Below are positions 8,272 through 16,777 of a DNA stretch of 64,000 nt, in pieces. Source of the stretch: Acidobacteriaceae bacterium (GTDB lineage: Bacteria; Acidobacteriota; Terriglobia; Terriglobales; Acidobacteriaceae); assembly GCA_027449965.1 (NCBI GenBank), contig DAIDKP010000015.1:1-64000 (forward strand), in the 5' to 3' direction. Numbering within the stretch: position 1 is the stretch's first letter; each line of letters opens with the position of its first letter. A program made the translations under genes and the position numbers. The notes below the pieces were generated by a model, which had not been told where the DNA came from, did not search any database, and worked only from the letters and a program-made list of their open reading frames with translations.

Positions 8272-9597
8272 TCAGCTTGCGGCGGAGTCTTCCTCGGCCA
8301 TGCGTTCCGGCATCACGGGCAGAATGCCGAGTTGCTGGTAGATGGGTTTGAGGAGACGGCGCAGTGTGGGCATCTGCAACCAGAACCAAGCGGCTCCGGC
8401 GAGACAGGCAACTCCGCTGACGATGACGGTTTTCTGCGCTCCGATGAGGTGAGCCAGCATGCCGGCCAGCAGGCTGCCGAAGGGCGCCATGCCGACGAAG
8501 GCGATGGTGTAGTAGCTCATCACGCGACCACGACGATCCTCTGGAACGATGGTCTGGATGATGGTGTTGCTGGAGGTGAGGCCCTGCATCATGCCAAAGC
8601 CGACAACAAGCTGAAGCAGCAGCGAAAGCCAGAGCAGATGAGAAAGTCCAAAGGCGATGAGTCCGATGCCAAAGATGGCTGCGGCCATTGGGATCATGCG
8701 GACGAGGCCGCGTACGGATTTGCGAAAGACAAGAGAAAGCCCGGAAGCCAGTGCGCCTACGCCGGTAGCACCCATCAGGAATCCGAGTGTGTGGGCGTCT
8801 CCATGCAGCACCTGAGCGGCAAAGATAGGCATGAGCACGGTGAACGGCCACCCCATCAGGCTGACGATGGCAAACAGTAGAAGGATGGTGCGGATGGGCA
8901 CAAAGCTGCGGACATAGTTCCAGCCATCGACAAGCTGCGTGAGCATCGGTTCTCTCGCGCGCAGCAAAGCGGCCTTGCGGTGGGCAGGATCGACGCGCAT
9001 GGCCAGCAGCGAGTAGACGACGGCGATGTAGCTGACGCCGTCGATGAGGAAACACCAACCCTCGCCGGTGGCGGCGATCACGATGCCGGCCAGCGACGGC
9101 CCGAGCAGGCGGGCGAAGTTGACCATGCTGGAGTTGATCGCGATGGCGTTTGAGAGGTCTTCGCGATTGTCAACCATCTGGACCATGAAGGACTGTCGCC
9201 CAGGCATGTCAAAAGCGTTGACGATGCCCTGCACGGCGCTCAGCGCGAGCAGTTCATGGATGGTGATGCGATGGGTGAGGGTGAGCGCGGCCAGCAGCAG
9301 CGACTGCACCATGGACGCAACCTGCGTGGCGATCAGGACAACGCGGCGATCCATGCGATCGACGGCGACTCCGGCAAAGGGCGCAAGCAGAAAGGTGGGA
9401 ATCTGCCCGGCAAAGCTGATGGTGCCCAGCAGAATAGCCGAGTGCGTGAGGCGATAGACAAGCCAGGCCGTGGCGACGCGCGTCATCCATGTGCCGATGA
9501 GCGAGATGCTTTGCCCGGAGAAGAAAAGCTGAAAATTGCGATGACGCAGAGCGCGCCAGGCGTGCGCATAGCGGGAGAGCGAAAAAGAACTGGGCAC
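8272..9597 (-). CDS. MFS transporter, EntS/MFS_3-type exporter
   Basis: A 441-residue protein with about 12 hydrophobic segments. The N-terminus (FSLSRYAHAWRALRHRNFQLFFSGQSISLIGTWM) is typical of the EntS-like MFS_3 group, as is the loop motif DRMDRRVVLIATQ after the second segment. The group exports siderophores and small drugs; the substrate here is unknown. Translation starts at GTG 9597. There is no clear Shine-Dalgarno, but TAAAAT (9604-9609) lies 6 nt before the start, compatible with a leaderless mRNA. It lies 75 bp upstream of mlaE on the same strand. Confidence 0.85.
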   Translation of the reverse strand: MPSSFSLSRYAHAWRALRHRNFQLFFSGQSISLIGTWMTRVATAWLVYRLTHSAILLGTISFAGQIPTFLLAPFAGVAVDRMDRRVVLIATQVASMVQSLLLAALTLTHRITIHELLALSAVQGIVNAFDMPGRQSFMVQMVDNREDLSNAIAINSSMVNFARLLGPSLAGIVIAATGEGWCFLIDGVSYIAVVYSLLAMRVDPAHRKAALLRAREPMLTQLVDGWNYVRSFVPIRTILLLFAIVSLMGWPFTVLMPIFAAQVLHGDAHTLGFLMGATGVGALASGLSLVFRKSVRGLVRMIPMAAAIFGIGLIAFGLSHLLWLSLLLQLVVGFGMMQGLTSSNTIIQTIVPEDRRGRVMSYYTIAFVGMAPFGSLLAGMLAHLIGAQKTVIVSGVACLAGAAWFWLQMPTLRRLLKPIYQQLGILPVMPERMAEEDSAAS

Positions 9598-9603
9598 AAC
9601 CCT

Positions 9604-9609
9604 ATTTTA
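9604..9609 (-). promoter_or_regulatory. Possible -10 element for a leaderless MFS transcript
   Basis: TAAAAT on the reverse strand ends 6 nt before the GTG start. No good -35 hexamer is visible at the usual distance, so this is a weak call. Confidence 0.3.
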
Positions 9610-9887
9610 CCGCTGACAGTGGGGCATTTTTGAGGTCTGAGGCTGGAGCCGGGGCGTGTTGCATCCACGAAATCAAGCCCGAGACGCCCCGGATCAGACC
9701 CGCCGCCAAAGCGGGGCTGAAGAATCAGGACGAAGCCACAAAGGGTAATGGGAAACACGCCCTAGGCAAAGGTTGGTTCTGCAAAGTATGCTTGCAGGCG
9801 GTGCATGACAGGCGATCCTGCGGGGATAAAGTGGATTTTCCGGGGACGACCCTGACTGAATGGAAATTGAGAGTGATGGAGGCCACT

Positions 9888-12536
9888 GTGCCAACGATTT
9901 CGGGGATTACACGCATTCGACGCGGATTGGTTTTCGTTCTCGCCTGGGTTCTGGCGCTGGTCGGCGGCAGCTTTGCCACGGCGCAGTCGGCGAGCCAGAT
10001 TACGGCCGATGAGCAGAATCAGGCGCAGATACGACAAAGGATCGACCAGACGATCCAGAAGCTGACGCTGGAGGAGAAGATCACGCTGCTCTCCGGCTCA
10101 CGCATGATGGAATCAGCTCCCATTCCGCGTCTGGGTATTCCGGCGCTGCGCATGAGCGATGGTCCGGTGGGCGCACATATTCCTCCGCCATCGACCGCCT
10201 TTGCCGCCGGCATCGGGCTGGCCGCAAGCTGGGATCGTGAGCTGGCGCATCGCATCGGTGTGCAGCTTGGCCGTGATGCCCGTTCGCGCGGAGCCAGTTT
10301 CCTGCTGGGTCCGGGCGTGAATATCTATCGCGCACCGATGAATGGCCGCAACTTTGAATACTTTGGCGAAGACCCGTTTCTTGACGGGCAGATTGCCGTG
10401 AATTACATCGAAGGTGTGCAGTCGCAGAATGTGAGCGCGACAATCAAGCACTTTGTCGCGAACAACTCCGAATATGCGCGATTCACCTCGGACTCGATTG
10501 TGAGCGAACGCGCGCTGCGCGAGATCTATCTTCCTGCATTTGAAGCCGCGGTGAAGCAGGCGCACGTCGGCGCTGTGATGGACTCCTACAACTTTATCAA
10601 CGGCGAACATGCCACGCAGAATCCGCATATCAATATCGACATTCTTCGGAGGGACTGGCACTTTGACGGGCTGTTGATGTCCGACTGGACGGCGACTCAC
10701 GATGGCGTGGCCGCGGCCAATGGCGGACTCGATCTGGAGATGCCGTTTGGCTGGTATATGAACGCCGAGACGCTGCTGCCTGCGGTAAAGGCAGGCAAGG
10801 TATCCGAAGCAACGATCGATGACAAGGTACGGCATCTGCTGACGGTTGCGTATCGGTTTGGCTGGATCGGGCCGGATGGCACCTACCACGATCCGCTTGA
10901 TCGCTCGATTCCGCGTTATAACCAGCAGGGGCGCGAGGTAGCCCTGCAGGGCGCACTGGAGGGTGCTGTTCTGCTGAAGAACGACAACCACCTGTTGCCG
11001 CTCGATCCCAACAAGATGACGCACATCGCGGTCCTTGGTCCTGATGCTTTTCCGGCGAATCCCACGGCGGGCGGCAGCGGCATGGTGCCGACCTTTGGCG
11101 ATGTGAGCCTTTTGAAGGGCATCAGTGACCGGCTGGGTCTGAAAGGCGAGGTGACATGGGATCGCGGCCTGCCCAAGCTGGCGGTGATGGCGATGATGAC
11201 CGGCCTGACCCCGGCTGCGGATGTCTATCGCCCCGGCGTGATGGTGGAGACGTTTGCCAAGTCGGATTTCAGCGGCAAACCGACGGCAACGCGCACCGAG
11301 TTGGCCATCAACTCCGGCCAGTCCGCGCTTTCTGATCCTGACATGGCCGATCTGATCAACACCATCGACAGCAATACAATGAAGATGTTCGTTGGCGGCG
11401 GCGCTCCGTCACACTTTGACCGCTGGACGGGCTACTATCATGCGCGCGCAGCCGGGGACTACGTGATGTTTGTGGAGGACCAGGGCAAGTATCGCGTCCT
11501 GGTGGACGACAAGCCGGTGATCGATCACTCGGATATTCCGCGCTTCGCGCTGACGCAGGTTTCGCTGGCGCTGACGCCAGGCGCGCACAAGGTGGTGGTC
11601 GAAGAACTGAGCGGACCTCAGTTTGGCGCGGGCGTTCTGCGTCTGGGCATTGCGAAGAAGGGCACACTGGTGACGGACTCCGCAATTGCACTGGCCAAGC
11701 GCGCTGATGTGGTGGTGATCGCCGTGGGCTACGATCCGAACATTGAAACCGAAGGCGCGGATCGCGAATATCAACTGCCACCTGGCCAGCAGGAGCTGAT
11801 CGAAAAAGTTGCTGCTGTGAATCCGCATGTCCTCGTTACGGTGACCTCCGGCGGCAGCGTTGATGCTACACCGTGGCTGGACAAGGCGCAGGCACTGGTG
11901 GAGAACTGGTACTCCGGCGAGGAGGGTGGAACGGCTTTTGCACGGCTGCTTTTTGGCGATGCCGACCCGTCGGGCCGACTGCCCATCAGTTGGGAAAAGA
12001 AACTAAGCGACAACCCATCCTTCACGTCATATTATCCGGAGCCGGGCACGGAAAAGATTCACTACAATGACGGGATCTTTGTCGGCTATCGCGGATATGA
12101 GCGCAACCATGTGCAGCCGCTGTTTCCGTTTGGATTCGGACTGAGCTACACCAGCTTCCGCTACGCCAACCTGAAGATTGCTCCCACGGGTGTGCCGGGT
12201 GGTTATACGGTCAGCTTCGATGTGACGAATACAGGCTCGCGCAGTGGCGCAGATGTGGCGCAGCTTTACGTCTCGGAGCAGCATCCTGCCGTGGAGCGAC
12301 CGGTGCAGGAGCTGAAAGGTTTTGCGCGCGTCGAACTCAAGCCGGGCCAGACGCAGCATGTAGCGATTCCTCTGAACGGGCGATCCTTCGCCTGGTACAA
12401 CGTGGACAGGAAATTCTGGCAGGCGGATGCGGGCAGCTACACGATTCATGTGAGCCGCTCGTCGGTTGATCCGCAGTTGACGGGGACGCTCAACCTGCCG
12501 ACGGAGCTGGATATGCCTGTGGATGCGAAGTTCTGA
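9888..12536 (+). CDS. Secreted GH3 beta-glucosidase with PA14 insert
   Basis: About 882 residues. I prefer the GTG at 9888 because GGAGG lies 5 nt upstream; an ATG at 9876 would add four residues. A signal peptide (GLVFVLAWVLALVGGSFATAQS) directs export. Domains: GH3 N-terminal barrel (about 45-350), with the nucleophile Asp266 in MSDWTATHDG and the GVDLEMP-like GGLDLEMP; GH3 C-terminal alpha/beta domain; a PA14 domain inserted in it (about 440-560, VMFVEDQGKYRVLVDDKPVID); and a fibronectin III-like tail (VQELKGFARVELKPGQTQ). This architecture matches broad-specificity beta-glucosidases of soil bacteria, releasing glucose from beta-glucan oligosaccharides. The exact substrate is not readable. 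A terminator follows. Confidence 0.93.
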   Translation: MPTISGITRIRRGLVFVLAWVLALVGGSFATAQSASQITADEQNQAQIRQRIDQTIQKLTLEEKITLLSGSRMMESAPIPRLGIPALRMSDGPVGAHIPPPSTAFAAGIGLAASWDRELAHRIGVQLGRDARSRGASFLLGPGVNIYRAPMNGRNFEYFGEDPFLDGQIAVNYIEGVQSQNVSATIKHFVANNSEYARFTSDSIVSERALREIYLPAFEAAVKQAHVGAVMDSYNFINGEHATQNPHINIDILRRDWHFDGLLMSDWTATHDGVAAANGGLDLEMPFGWYMNAETLLPAVKAGKVSEATIDDKVRHLLTVAYRFGWIGPDGTYHDPLDRSIPRYNQQGREVALQGALEGAVLLKNDNHLLPLDPNKMTHIAVLGPDAFPANPTAGGSGMVPTFGDVSLLKGISDRLGLKGEVTWDRGLPKLAVMAMMTGLTPAADVYRPGVMVETFAKSDFSGKPTATRTELAINSGQSALSDPDMADLINTIDSNTMKMFVGGGAPSHFDRWTGYYHARAAGDYVMFVEDQGKYRVLVDDKPVIDHSDIPRFALTQVSLALTPGAHKVVVEELSGPQFGAGVLRLGIAKKGTLVTDSAIALAKRADVVVIAVGYDPNIETEGADREYQLPPGQQELIEKVAAVNPHVLVTVTSGGSVDATPWLDKAQALVENWYSGEEGGTAFARLLFGDADPSGRLPISWEKKLSDNPSFTSYYPEPGTEKIHYNDGIFVGYRGYERNHVQPLFPFGFGLSYTSFRYANLKIAPTGVPGGYTVSFDVTNTGSRSGADVAQLYVSEQHPAVERPVQELKGFARVELKPGQTQHVAIPLNGRSFAWYNVDRKFWQADAGSYTIHVSRSSVDPQLTGTLNLPTELDMPVDAKF

Positions 12537-12552
12537 TCGGAACAAAATTGCG

Positions 12553-12611
12553 CCGCGCAGCTTTGTTTGCTTGCACCCCTGCTTGCAAATCAAGCTGTGC
12601 GGTTTCTCTTT
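12553..12611 (+). terminator. Terminator after the GH3 gene
   Basis: CCGCGCAGCTTTGTTTGC (12553-12570) pairs with GCAAATCAAGCTGTGCGG (12585-12602), with two wobbles and one mismatch. It is followed by TTTCTCTTT. It lies between the convergent GH3 and HAD genes. Confidence 0.65.
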
Positions 12612-12617
12612 GGCTCT

Positions 12618-13250
12618 CTACTCTGGCAGTGGAAGTTCGCTGTCCAGCCCGATAGAGATCAGGTCCTGACGAAGCTGAGAAACGTTGGTGAAGACCAGAG
12701 CCTGCATTCCAATCCTGAGTGCAGCGTCGATGTTGACCTGTTTGTCGTCGAGGAAAAGCGTCTCTTCCGGTGCGGTTCCCAGCGCTTGCAGCAGCAGGCG
12801 ATAGATCACCGGCTCCGGCTTGGCGCAGCGATGCTGATAGCTCCAGATGTGCGCATCAAAGTCGCGCACCCAGGGCAGATTCTGCTCGATGCTGGCCAGC
12901 ACGGCGTCGCCCATGTTGGAGAGAATTCCGGTGGCGAATCCCTCCCTGCGCAGATGCTTTTGCCAGCGGATCATGGCCGGATTTTCCGTCGTCCACATGG
13001 CCGCATCCCATCTGTTCAGGCTGTGTAGCGCATCCTCATGCAGACTGAGCCGGGCGTCGCGTGTCAGCTTTTGCCAGAATGCAAGCCCGGTCAACTCGCC
13101 GCGATCGTATTCGTGACGATCGACCCAGTAGAGGGATTCGAACCGCTCTTCGCTGAGGCCGGTGATGCGCAGAAGCTGGGCGCGCGCAGACGGCTCGGGC
13201 GGTCCGCTCAGCACCATTCCATAATCAAATGCGATGGCGCGAATGCTCAT
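12618..13250 (-). CDS. HAD-superfamily hydrolase (YihX-like class)
   Basis: A 210-residue cytosolic phosphatase-like protein beginning MSIRAIAFDYGMVLS; AGGAGG lies 9 nt upstream of this ATG. Motif I is D-Y-G-M-V, with Gly where many HADs have the second Asp, as in the YihX-type group. Motif II is TGILSNMGD, and motif III/IV is CAKPEPVIYRLLLQALG...ETLFLDDKQVNIDAA. The alpha-helical cap (ITGLSEERFESLYWVDRHEYDRGELTGLAFW) is the small cap of subfamily IA. It probably dephosphorylates a small phosphosugar or nucleotide; the substrate is unknown. It is divergent from the aminotransferase gene, and the two share a 63-bp promoter region. Confidence 0.85.
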   Translation of the reverse strand: MSIRAIAFDYGMVLSGPPEPSARAQLLRITGLSEERFESLYWVDRHEYDRGELTGLAFWQKLTRDARLSLHEDALHSLNRWDAAMWTTENPAMIRWQKHLRREGFATGILSNMGDAVLASIEQNLPWVRDFDAHIWSYQHRCAKPEPVIYRLLLQALGTAPEETLFLDDKQVNIDAALRIGMQALVFTNVSQLRQDLISIGLDSELPLPE

Positions 13251-13313
13251 CGGTGAAGCCTCCTGAACGGGAAACAATCCTTGCTGACTCGTCTGCCGTG
13301 CGATGCTGAATCT

Positions 13314-14543
13314 ATGCGATTTTCACGACGCACGGAGTGGAACACGGAAACCACAGAGCTGACGCGCGCGCTCGAGGCGCGGCGACGAGCCGCTCTGCCT
13401 GTGCTTGATCTTACCGCTTCCAATCCGTCGCGCTGTGGATTTCAGATGCCGGGCGAACTGTTGCAGGCAATGACCGGAGCCGAGGCGCAGGAATACGATC
13501 CGGACCCGCGCGGAAGGCGCAGCGCGCGCGAGGCAATTGCCGGCTACTACGCAGCGCGCGGCGTACGTGTCGATGCGGATCGGCTGGTGCTGACGACGGG
13601 CACCAGCGAGGCGTACAGCTATCTTTTTCGCCTGCTTTGCGACCCCGGGGATGAAGTGCTGGCGCCTGCGCCGTGCTATCCGCTGTTTGATTATCTGGCA
13701 GACGCCGAGTGTGTGCGCCTGGTGCAGACGCCGCTGGTTTTTGATGAGCGGTGGCAGTTGGATCTGGCGATGCTGGAGGCAGCGATCTCTGAGCGAACGC
13801 GCGCGTTGCTGCTCGTGCATCCCAACAATCCGACAGGGCACTACACGAGCCAAGCCGAGGCTGAGGCGATCTTTGATATTTGTCGCAGGCATGAAATCGC
13901 ATTGATTGTGGATGAGGTTTTTCTGGATTATCCGCTGATCGATGTTGCCAATGACGTAGTCGATGACTTGGCCGATCAGGATGCGATCTCGTTCCTTGCG
14001 CGACCGACCGATGCGCTGGTCTTTGTGGTGAGCGGGATCAGCAAGATTCTCGCATTGCCGCAGATGAAGCTCGCCTGGATTGCCGTAGCTGGCGAAGAAG
14101 AAAACGAAGTCACCACGGACCGTAACGTTGCGCTGGAACGACTGGAGGTGCTTGCGGATACGTTTCTTTCTGTGAGCACGCCGGTGCAGGTGGCGCTGCC
14201 GCTGTGGTTGCGGCAGGACAAGGCGATCCAAAAGGAAATCGCTGCACGCATCCGCCAGAATCTGGCAACGATGGATGATCTGCTGGCACGGCAGGCGACG
14301 CGTTGGGTGAGTCGTCTGCGCGTGGAGGCTGGCTGGTATGCGATCCTGCGCGTGCCTTCGCTGGAAACCGATGAAGAGATGGCGCTGCGGCTGCTGGAGC
14401 GCGGAGTGCTGGTGCATCCGGGCAGATTTTTTGGTCTGCCCGGATGGCTGGTGGTGAGCCTGTTGACGACGCAGCATGAGTTTGCAGCGGGCGTGCGGCT
14501 GTTGCTGGAGGTTGTGGCGGCGCGAGCAGCAGAAACGATATGA
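13314..14543 (+). CDS. PLP-dependent class I/II aminotransferase
   Basis: A 409-residue protein. I start it at ATG 13314 (MRFSRRTEWNTETTEL), since the upstream in-frame TTG has no support. PLP fold markers: LTTGTSEAYSYLFRLLCDPGDEVLAPAPCYPLFD, VHPNNPTG, IVDEVFLDYP, and the Schiff-base Lys in VVSGISKILALPQMKLAW, where aspartate/alanine transaminases have SxSK. The N-terminal LDLTASNPSRCGF is shared by a subgroup of alanine/aromatic-type aminotransferases. The amino donor cannot be assigned. The gene is convergent with the MBL hydrolase and divergent from the HAD gene. Confidence 0.85.
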   Translation: MRFSRRTEWNTETTELTRALEARRRAALPVLDLTASNPSRCGFQMPGELLQAMTGAEAQEYDPDPRGRRSAREAIAGYYAARGVRVDADRLVLTTGTSEAYSYLFRLLCDPGDEVLAPAPCYPLFDYLADAECVRLVQTPLVFDERWQLDLAMLEAAISERTRALLLVHPNNPTGHYTSQAEAEAIFDICRRHEIALIVDEVFLDYPLIDVANDVVDDLADQDAISFLARPTDALVFVVSGISKILALPQMKLAWIAVAGEEENEVTTDRNVALERLEVLADTFLSVSTPVQVALPLWLRQDKAIQKEIAARIRQNLATMDDLLARQATRWVSRLRVEAGWYAILRVPSLETDEEMALRLLERGVLVHPGRFFGLPGWLVVSLLTTQHEFAAGVRLLLEVVAARAAETI

Positions 14544-14574
14544 CGCGTTCCGGCGAGGCGGTCACGAGAAGCGG

Positions 14575-15207
14575 TCAGGAGAAGCGCAGGAACGGATTCC
14601 GCAATTTTTCTTCGCCGATGGTAGTTGCCGAACCGTGGCCTGCAATCACCCTCGTCTCCTCAGGCAGATGCATCAGCTTGCCGTGGATCGACTCCAGAAT
14701 TTTGCGTCCATCGCCGCCGGGCAGATCTGTGCGGCCAATGCTGCCGGCAAAGAGCGTGTCGCCGGCGATGAGCCATTTTTCCTGAGCAAAGTGCAGACAG
14801 ACGCTGCCCGGAGTATGGCCGGGCGTGTGCAAAACAGTAGCGGGGAACTGCGTGAGGCCGACGATTTTCGACTCCTGCAGGGCTTCATCGGGTGGCGCGG
14901 TCTGCGGGGTTTCCACGCCAAGCCAGCCAGCCTGCACGTCCATCATGCGCAGCAGCGGCAGGTCATCCTCGTGCATCAGGATCGGCGCGCCGGTCAGGCG
15001 CTTGAGCTGGAGCGCGCCGCCAACGTGGTCGATGTGCGCGTGTGTGACGATGATCTGGCGCAGCGTGACGCGCAGCGCGGACAGACGATCGACAATGCGC
15101 GCGATCTCGTCTCCGGGATCGATGACGATGGCTTCGCTGCGGGCCGTATCGGCGGCAATCGTACAGTTGCACTGGAGCAGTCCGACGGGGAAGGTTTCAA
15201 GGTGCAT
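14575..15207 (-). CDS. MBL-fold hydrolase, glyoxalase II-like
   Basis: A 210-residue metallo-beta-lactamase-fold enzyme. Metal ligands: THAHIDHVGG (motif HxHxDH), HTPGHTPGS, GDTLFAGSIGRTDLPGGD, and the final GHGSATTIGEEK. This is the compact hydroxyacylglutathione-hydrolase-like group, which cleaves thioesters of small acids; many members have other substrates. The start at MHLETFPVGLLQCNC is the usual N-terminus. It is convergent with the aminotransferase gene (31 bp) and divergent from the ilvA leader. Confidence 0.87.
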   Translation of the reverse strand: MHLETFPVGLLQCNCTIAADTARSEAIVIDPGDEIARIVDRLSALRVTLRQIIVTHAHIDHVGGALQLKRLTGAPILMHEDDLPLLRMMDVQAGWLGVETPQTAPPDEALQESKIVGLTQFPATVLHTPGHTPGSVCLHFAQEKWLIAGDTLFAGSIGRTDLPGGDGRKILESIHGKLMHLPEETRVIAGHGSATTIGEEKLRNPFLRFS

Positions 15208-15317
15208 GGGTCAATTGTACGTTTCAGCCAATGGTGCGGGAGCGTTGCTGGACAGCGTTGGAAGGGATGGTAAATCCGGAGACAAAGATCGGCGCACGGG
15301 TTGCGGGCAAGCCGCGC

Positions 15318-15346
15318 TTGACGGGCCGTGTGCGAGTCTGATTAAC
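15318..15346 (+). promoter_or_regulatory. Candidate promoter of the ilvA leader
   Basis: TTGACG (15318-15323) and ATTAAC (15341-15346) are separated by 17 bp. The -35 is good; the -10 is poor. A short inverted repeat, CAAGC-CGC-GCTTG (15308-15320), overlaps the -35. Transcription would start a few bases before the leader-peptide ATG at 15357, which would explain why that ATG lacks a Shine-Dalgarno. Confidence 0.4.
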
Positions 15347-15356
15347 TGCGAACAAT

Positions 15357-15440
15357 ATGAATTTCCTTTGCATTCGCCGCACGATTACGGTCGCCATTCG
15401 AATTAGCGGCCCACTTTCGGCTTTGCGGGGAAATGCCTGA
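15357..15440 (+). CDS. Leader peptide of ilvA (candidate attenuator peptide)
   Basis: A 27-codon reading frame starting MNFL, followed by CIRRTITVAIRI and ending LRGNA then TGA. Four Ile codons (all ATT), two Thr codons and one Val codon fall within 11 codons, the pattern of thr/ilv leader peptides. The stop codon lies 29 nt before a terminator hairpin, and ilvA, whose product acts on threonine in isoleucine synthesis, follows. There is no clear ribosome site; a leaderless start is possible. Supported by context and composition only. Confidence 0.55.
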   Translation: MNFLCIRRTITVAIRISGPLSALRGNA

Positions 15441-15504
15441 TTGCAACCAGAGAAAACCTAGACCAGATCAAGCCATCTCCGCAAGCGCGGCGATGGCTTT
15501 TCCA
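15425..15504 (+). terminator. Attenuator terminator with alternative antiterminator, upstream of ilvA
   Basis: The terminator stem is 15470-15482 (AAGCCATCTCCGC) with 15487-15499 (GCGGCGATGGCTT). It has 12 pairs, one mismatch and a 4-nt loop, followed by TTTCC. The 5' arm TCTCCGC (15476-15482) can instead pair with GCGGGGA (15425-15431) at the end of the leader peptide, giving an antiterminator. That segment can in turn pair with TTCGCCGC (15373-15380) inside the Ile/Arg codons. This is the 1:2 / 2:3 / 3:4 scheme of amino-acid attenuators. The T-run is short, so termination may be partial. Confidence 0.55.
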
Positions 15505-15540
15505 TTTGTTCCGAATTCGGATTCGAAAGGGAGTTTCGCA

Positions 15541-16767
15541 ATGCAAGGGGTCCATCAAGGGGTAAATCTCGATTCGATTGAAGAGGCGCGACAGCGGCTG
15601 GGCAATGCGATTCATCTCTCGCCCTGTCAGCTTTCCCATCACTTGTCCGAGCGCACCGGGCTGGAGCTGTATCTGAAGCTGGAAAATCTGCAGCGTACGG
15701 GCGCGTTCAAAGAGCGCGGTGCACTGAATAAATTACTGACGCTGAGCGAGGACGAGCGCCATCGCGGAGTGATTGCAGCGTCGGCGGGAAATCACGCTCA
15801 GGGAGTGGCGTTTCACGCCTCGCGGCTGGGCATTCGCGCGCAGATTGTGATGCCGCAGGCCACTCCGCTGGTGAAGGTTGTTTCGACCCGTGCCTTTGGT
15901 GCGGAGGTGATTCTGCACGGCGCCAACTATGACGAAGCCTGTGACGAGGCGCTGCGCCGGTGCAGCGAACTCAACCTGACGTTCATTCATCCGTTTGATG
16001 ATCCGCTGGTGATTGCGGGGCAGGGAACGATTGGACTTGAACTGCTCGATCAGGTGCAGGATCTGGAAGCGGTGGTGGTGCCGATTGGCGGCGGCGGGCT
16101 GATTGGCGGAATTGCCTGCGCGCTCAAGGAGCGGAATCCGCGCATCCGCGTGATTGGTGTGGAGCCGGAGAAGCTGCCTTCGATGCTGCGCGCGCGGGAG
16201 GCCGGCGCGCCGATCACGATTGGAGCGCAGGCGACCATTGCGGATGGCATCGCTGTGCGGCGCGTGGGCGAGCATACTCTGCCGCTGGTGATGCGCTATG
16301 TGGATGAGATTGTCACGGTAGACGATGAGGAGATTGCCTCGGCGATTCTGATGTTGCTGGAGCATGAGAAGACGCTGGCCGAGGGCGCTGGCGCGGCGGC
16401 TCTGGCCAGTCTTTTGCAGGCCAAGACTTCGCTGCGACACCAGCGTACGGCTGTGCTGGTCTGCGGCGGCAACATCGATGTAACGCTGCTGGCGCGCATC
16501 ATCGAGCGCGGCCTGGTGAAGGATGGCCGCCTTCTGCGGCTGCGTGTCTATCTGCTGGATCGGCCCGGCGCGCTGTTGCAGTTGACGGAGATTCTGGCTC
16601 GCGAACGCGCCAACATTGTGGAGACGATTCACAACCGTGCCTATTATGGAGTGAGCCTGGCCGAGACGGTGATCGATGTTACTCTCGAAACGCGAGGCGC
16701 TTCGCACATTACCGCGATCAGCCATGCACTGGCTGAGGCGGGATTCCATTTTGAACGCATTCAGTAA
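15541..16767 (+). CDS. ilvA: Threonine ammonia-lyase (threonine deaminase)
   Basis: A 408-residue PLP enzyme that converts threonine to 2-oxobutanoate, the first step of isoleucine synthesis. The catalytic Lys is in RTGAFKERGA. ASAGNHAQGVA and the PLP phosphate loop VPIGGGGLIGG are intact. The C-terminus carries one ACT-type domain (about 330-408, LRVYLLDRPGALLQLTEILA), so allosteric control by Ile/Val is likely; the length fits the short IlvA/TdcB-ACT form. The start at ATG 15541 has AGGGAG upstream. A longer in-frame start at 15433 would add a non-conserved 36-residue tail and run through the terminator hairpin, so I reject it. The mscS-like gene follows after 10 bp. Confidence 0.92.
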   Translation: MQGVHQGVNLDSIEEARQRLGNAIHLSPCQLSHHLSERTGLELYLKLENLQRTGAFKERGALNKLLTLSEDERHRGVIAASAGNHAQGVAFHASRLGIRAQIVMPQATPLVKVVSTRAFGAEVILHGANYDEACDEALRRCSELNLTFIHPFDDPLVIAGQGTIGLELLDQVQDLEAVVVPIGGGGLIGGIACALKERNPRIRVIGVEPEKLPSMLRAREAGAPITIGAQATIADGIAVRRVGEHTLPLVMRYVDEIVTVDDEEIASAILMLLEHEKTLAEGAGAAALASLLQAKTSLRHQRTAVLVCGGNIDVTLLARIIERGLVKDGRLLRLRVYLLDRPGALLQLTEILARERANIVETIHNRAYYGVSLAETVIDVTLETRGASHITAISHALAEAGFHFERIQ

Positions 16768-16777
16768 GGAGGGTTTC

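Noticed and set aside
15433..15540. Upstream in-frame extension of ilvA
   Set aside because: It would translate through the terminator hairpin and adds an unconserved-looking tail. The ATG at 15541 has a proper ribosome site.
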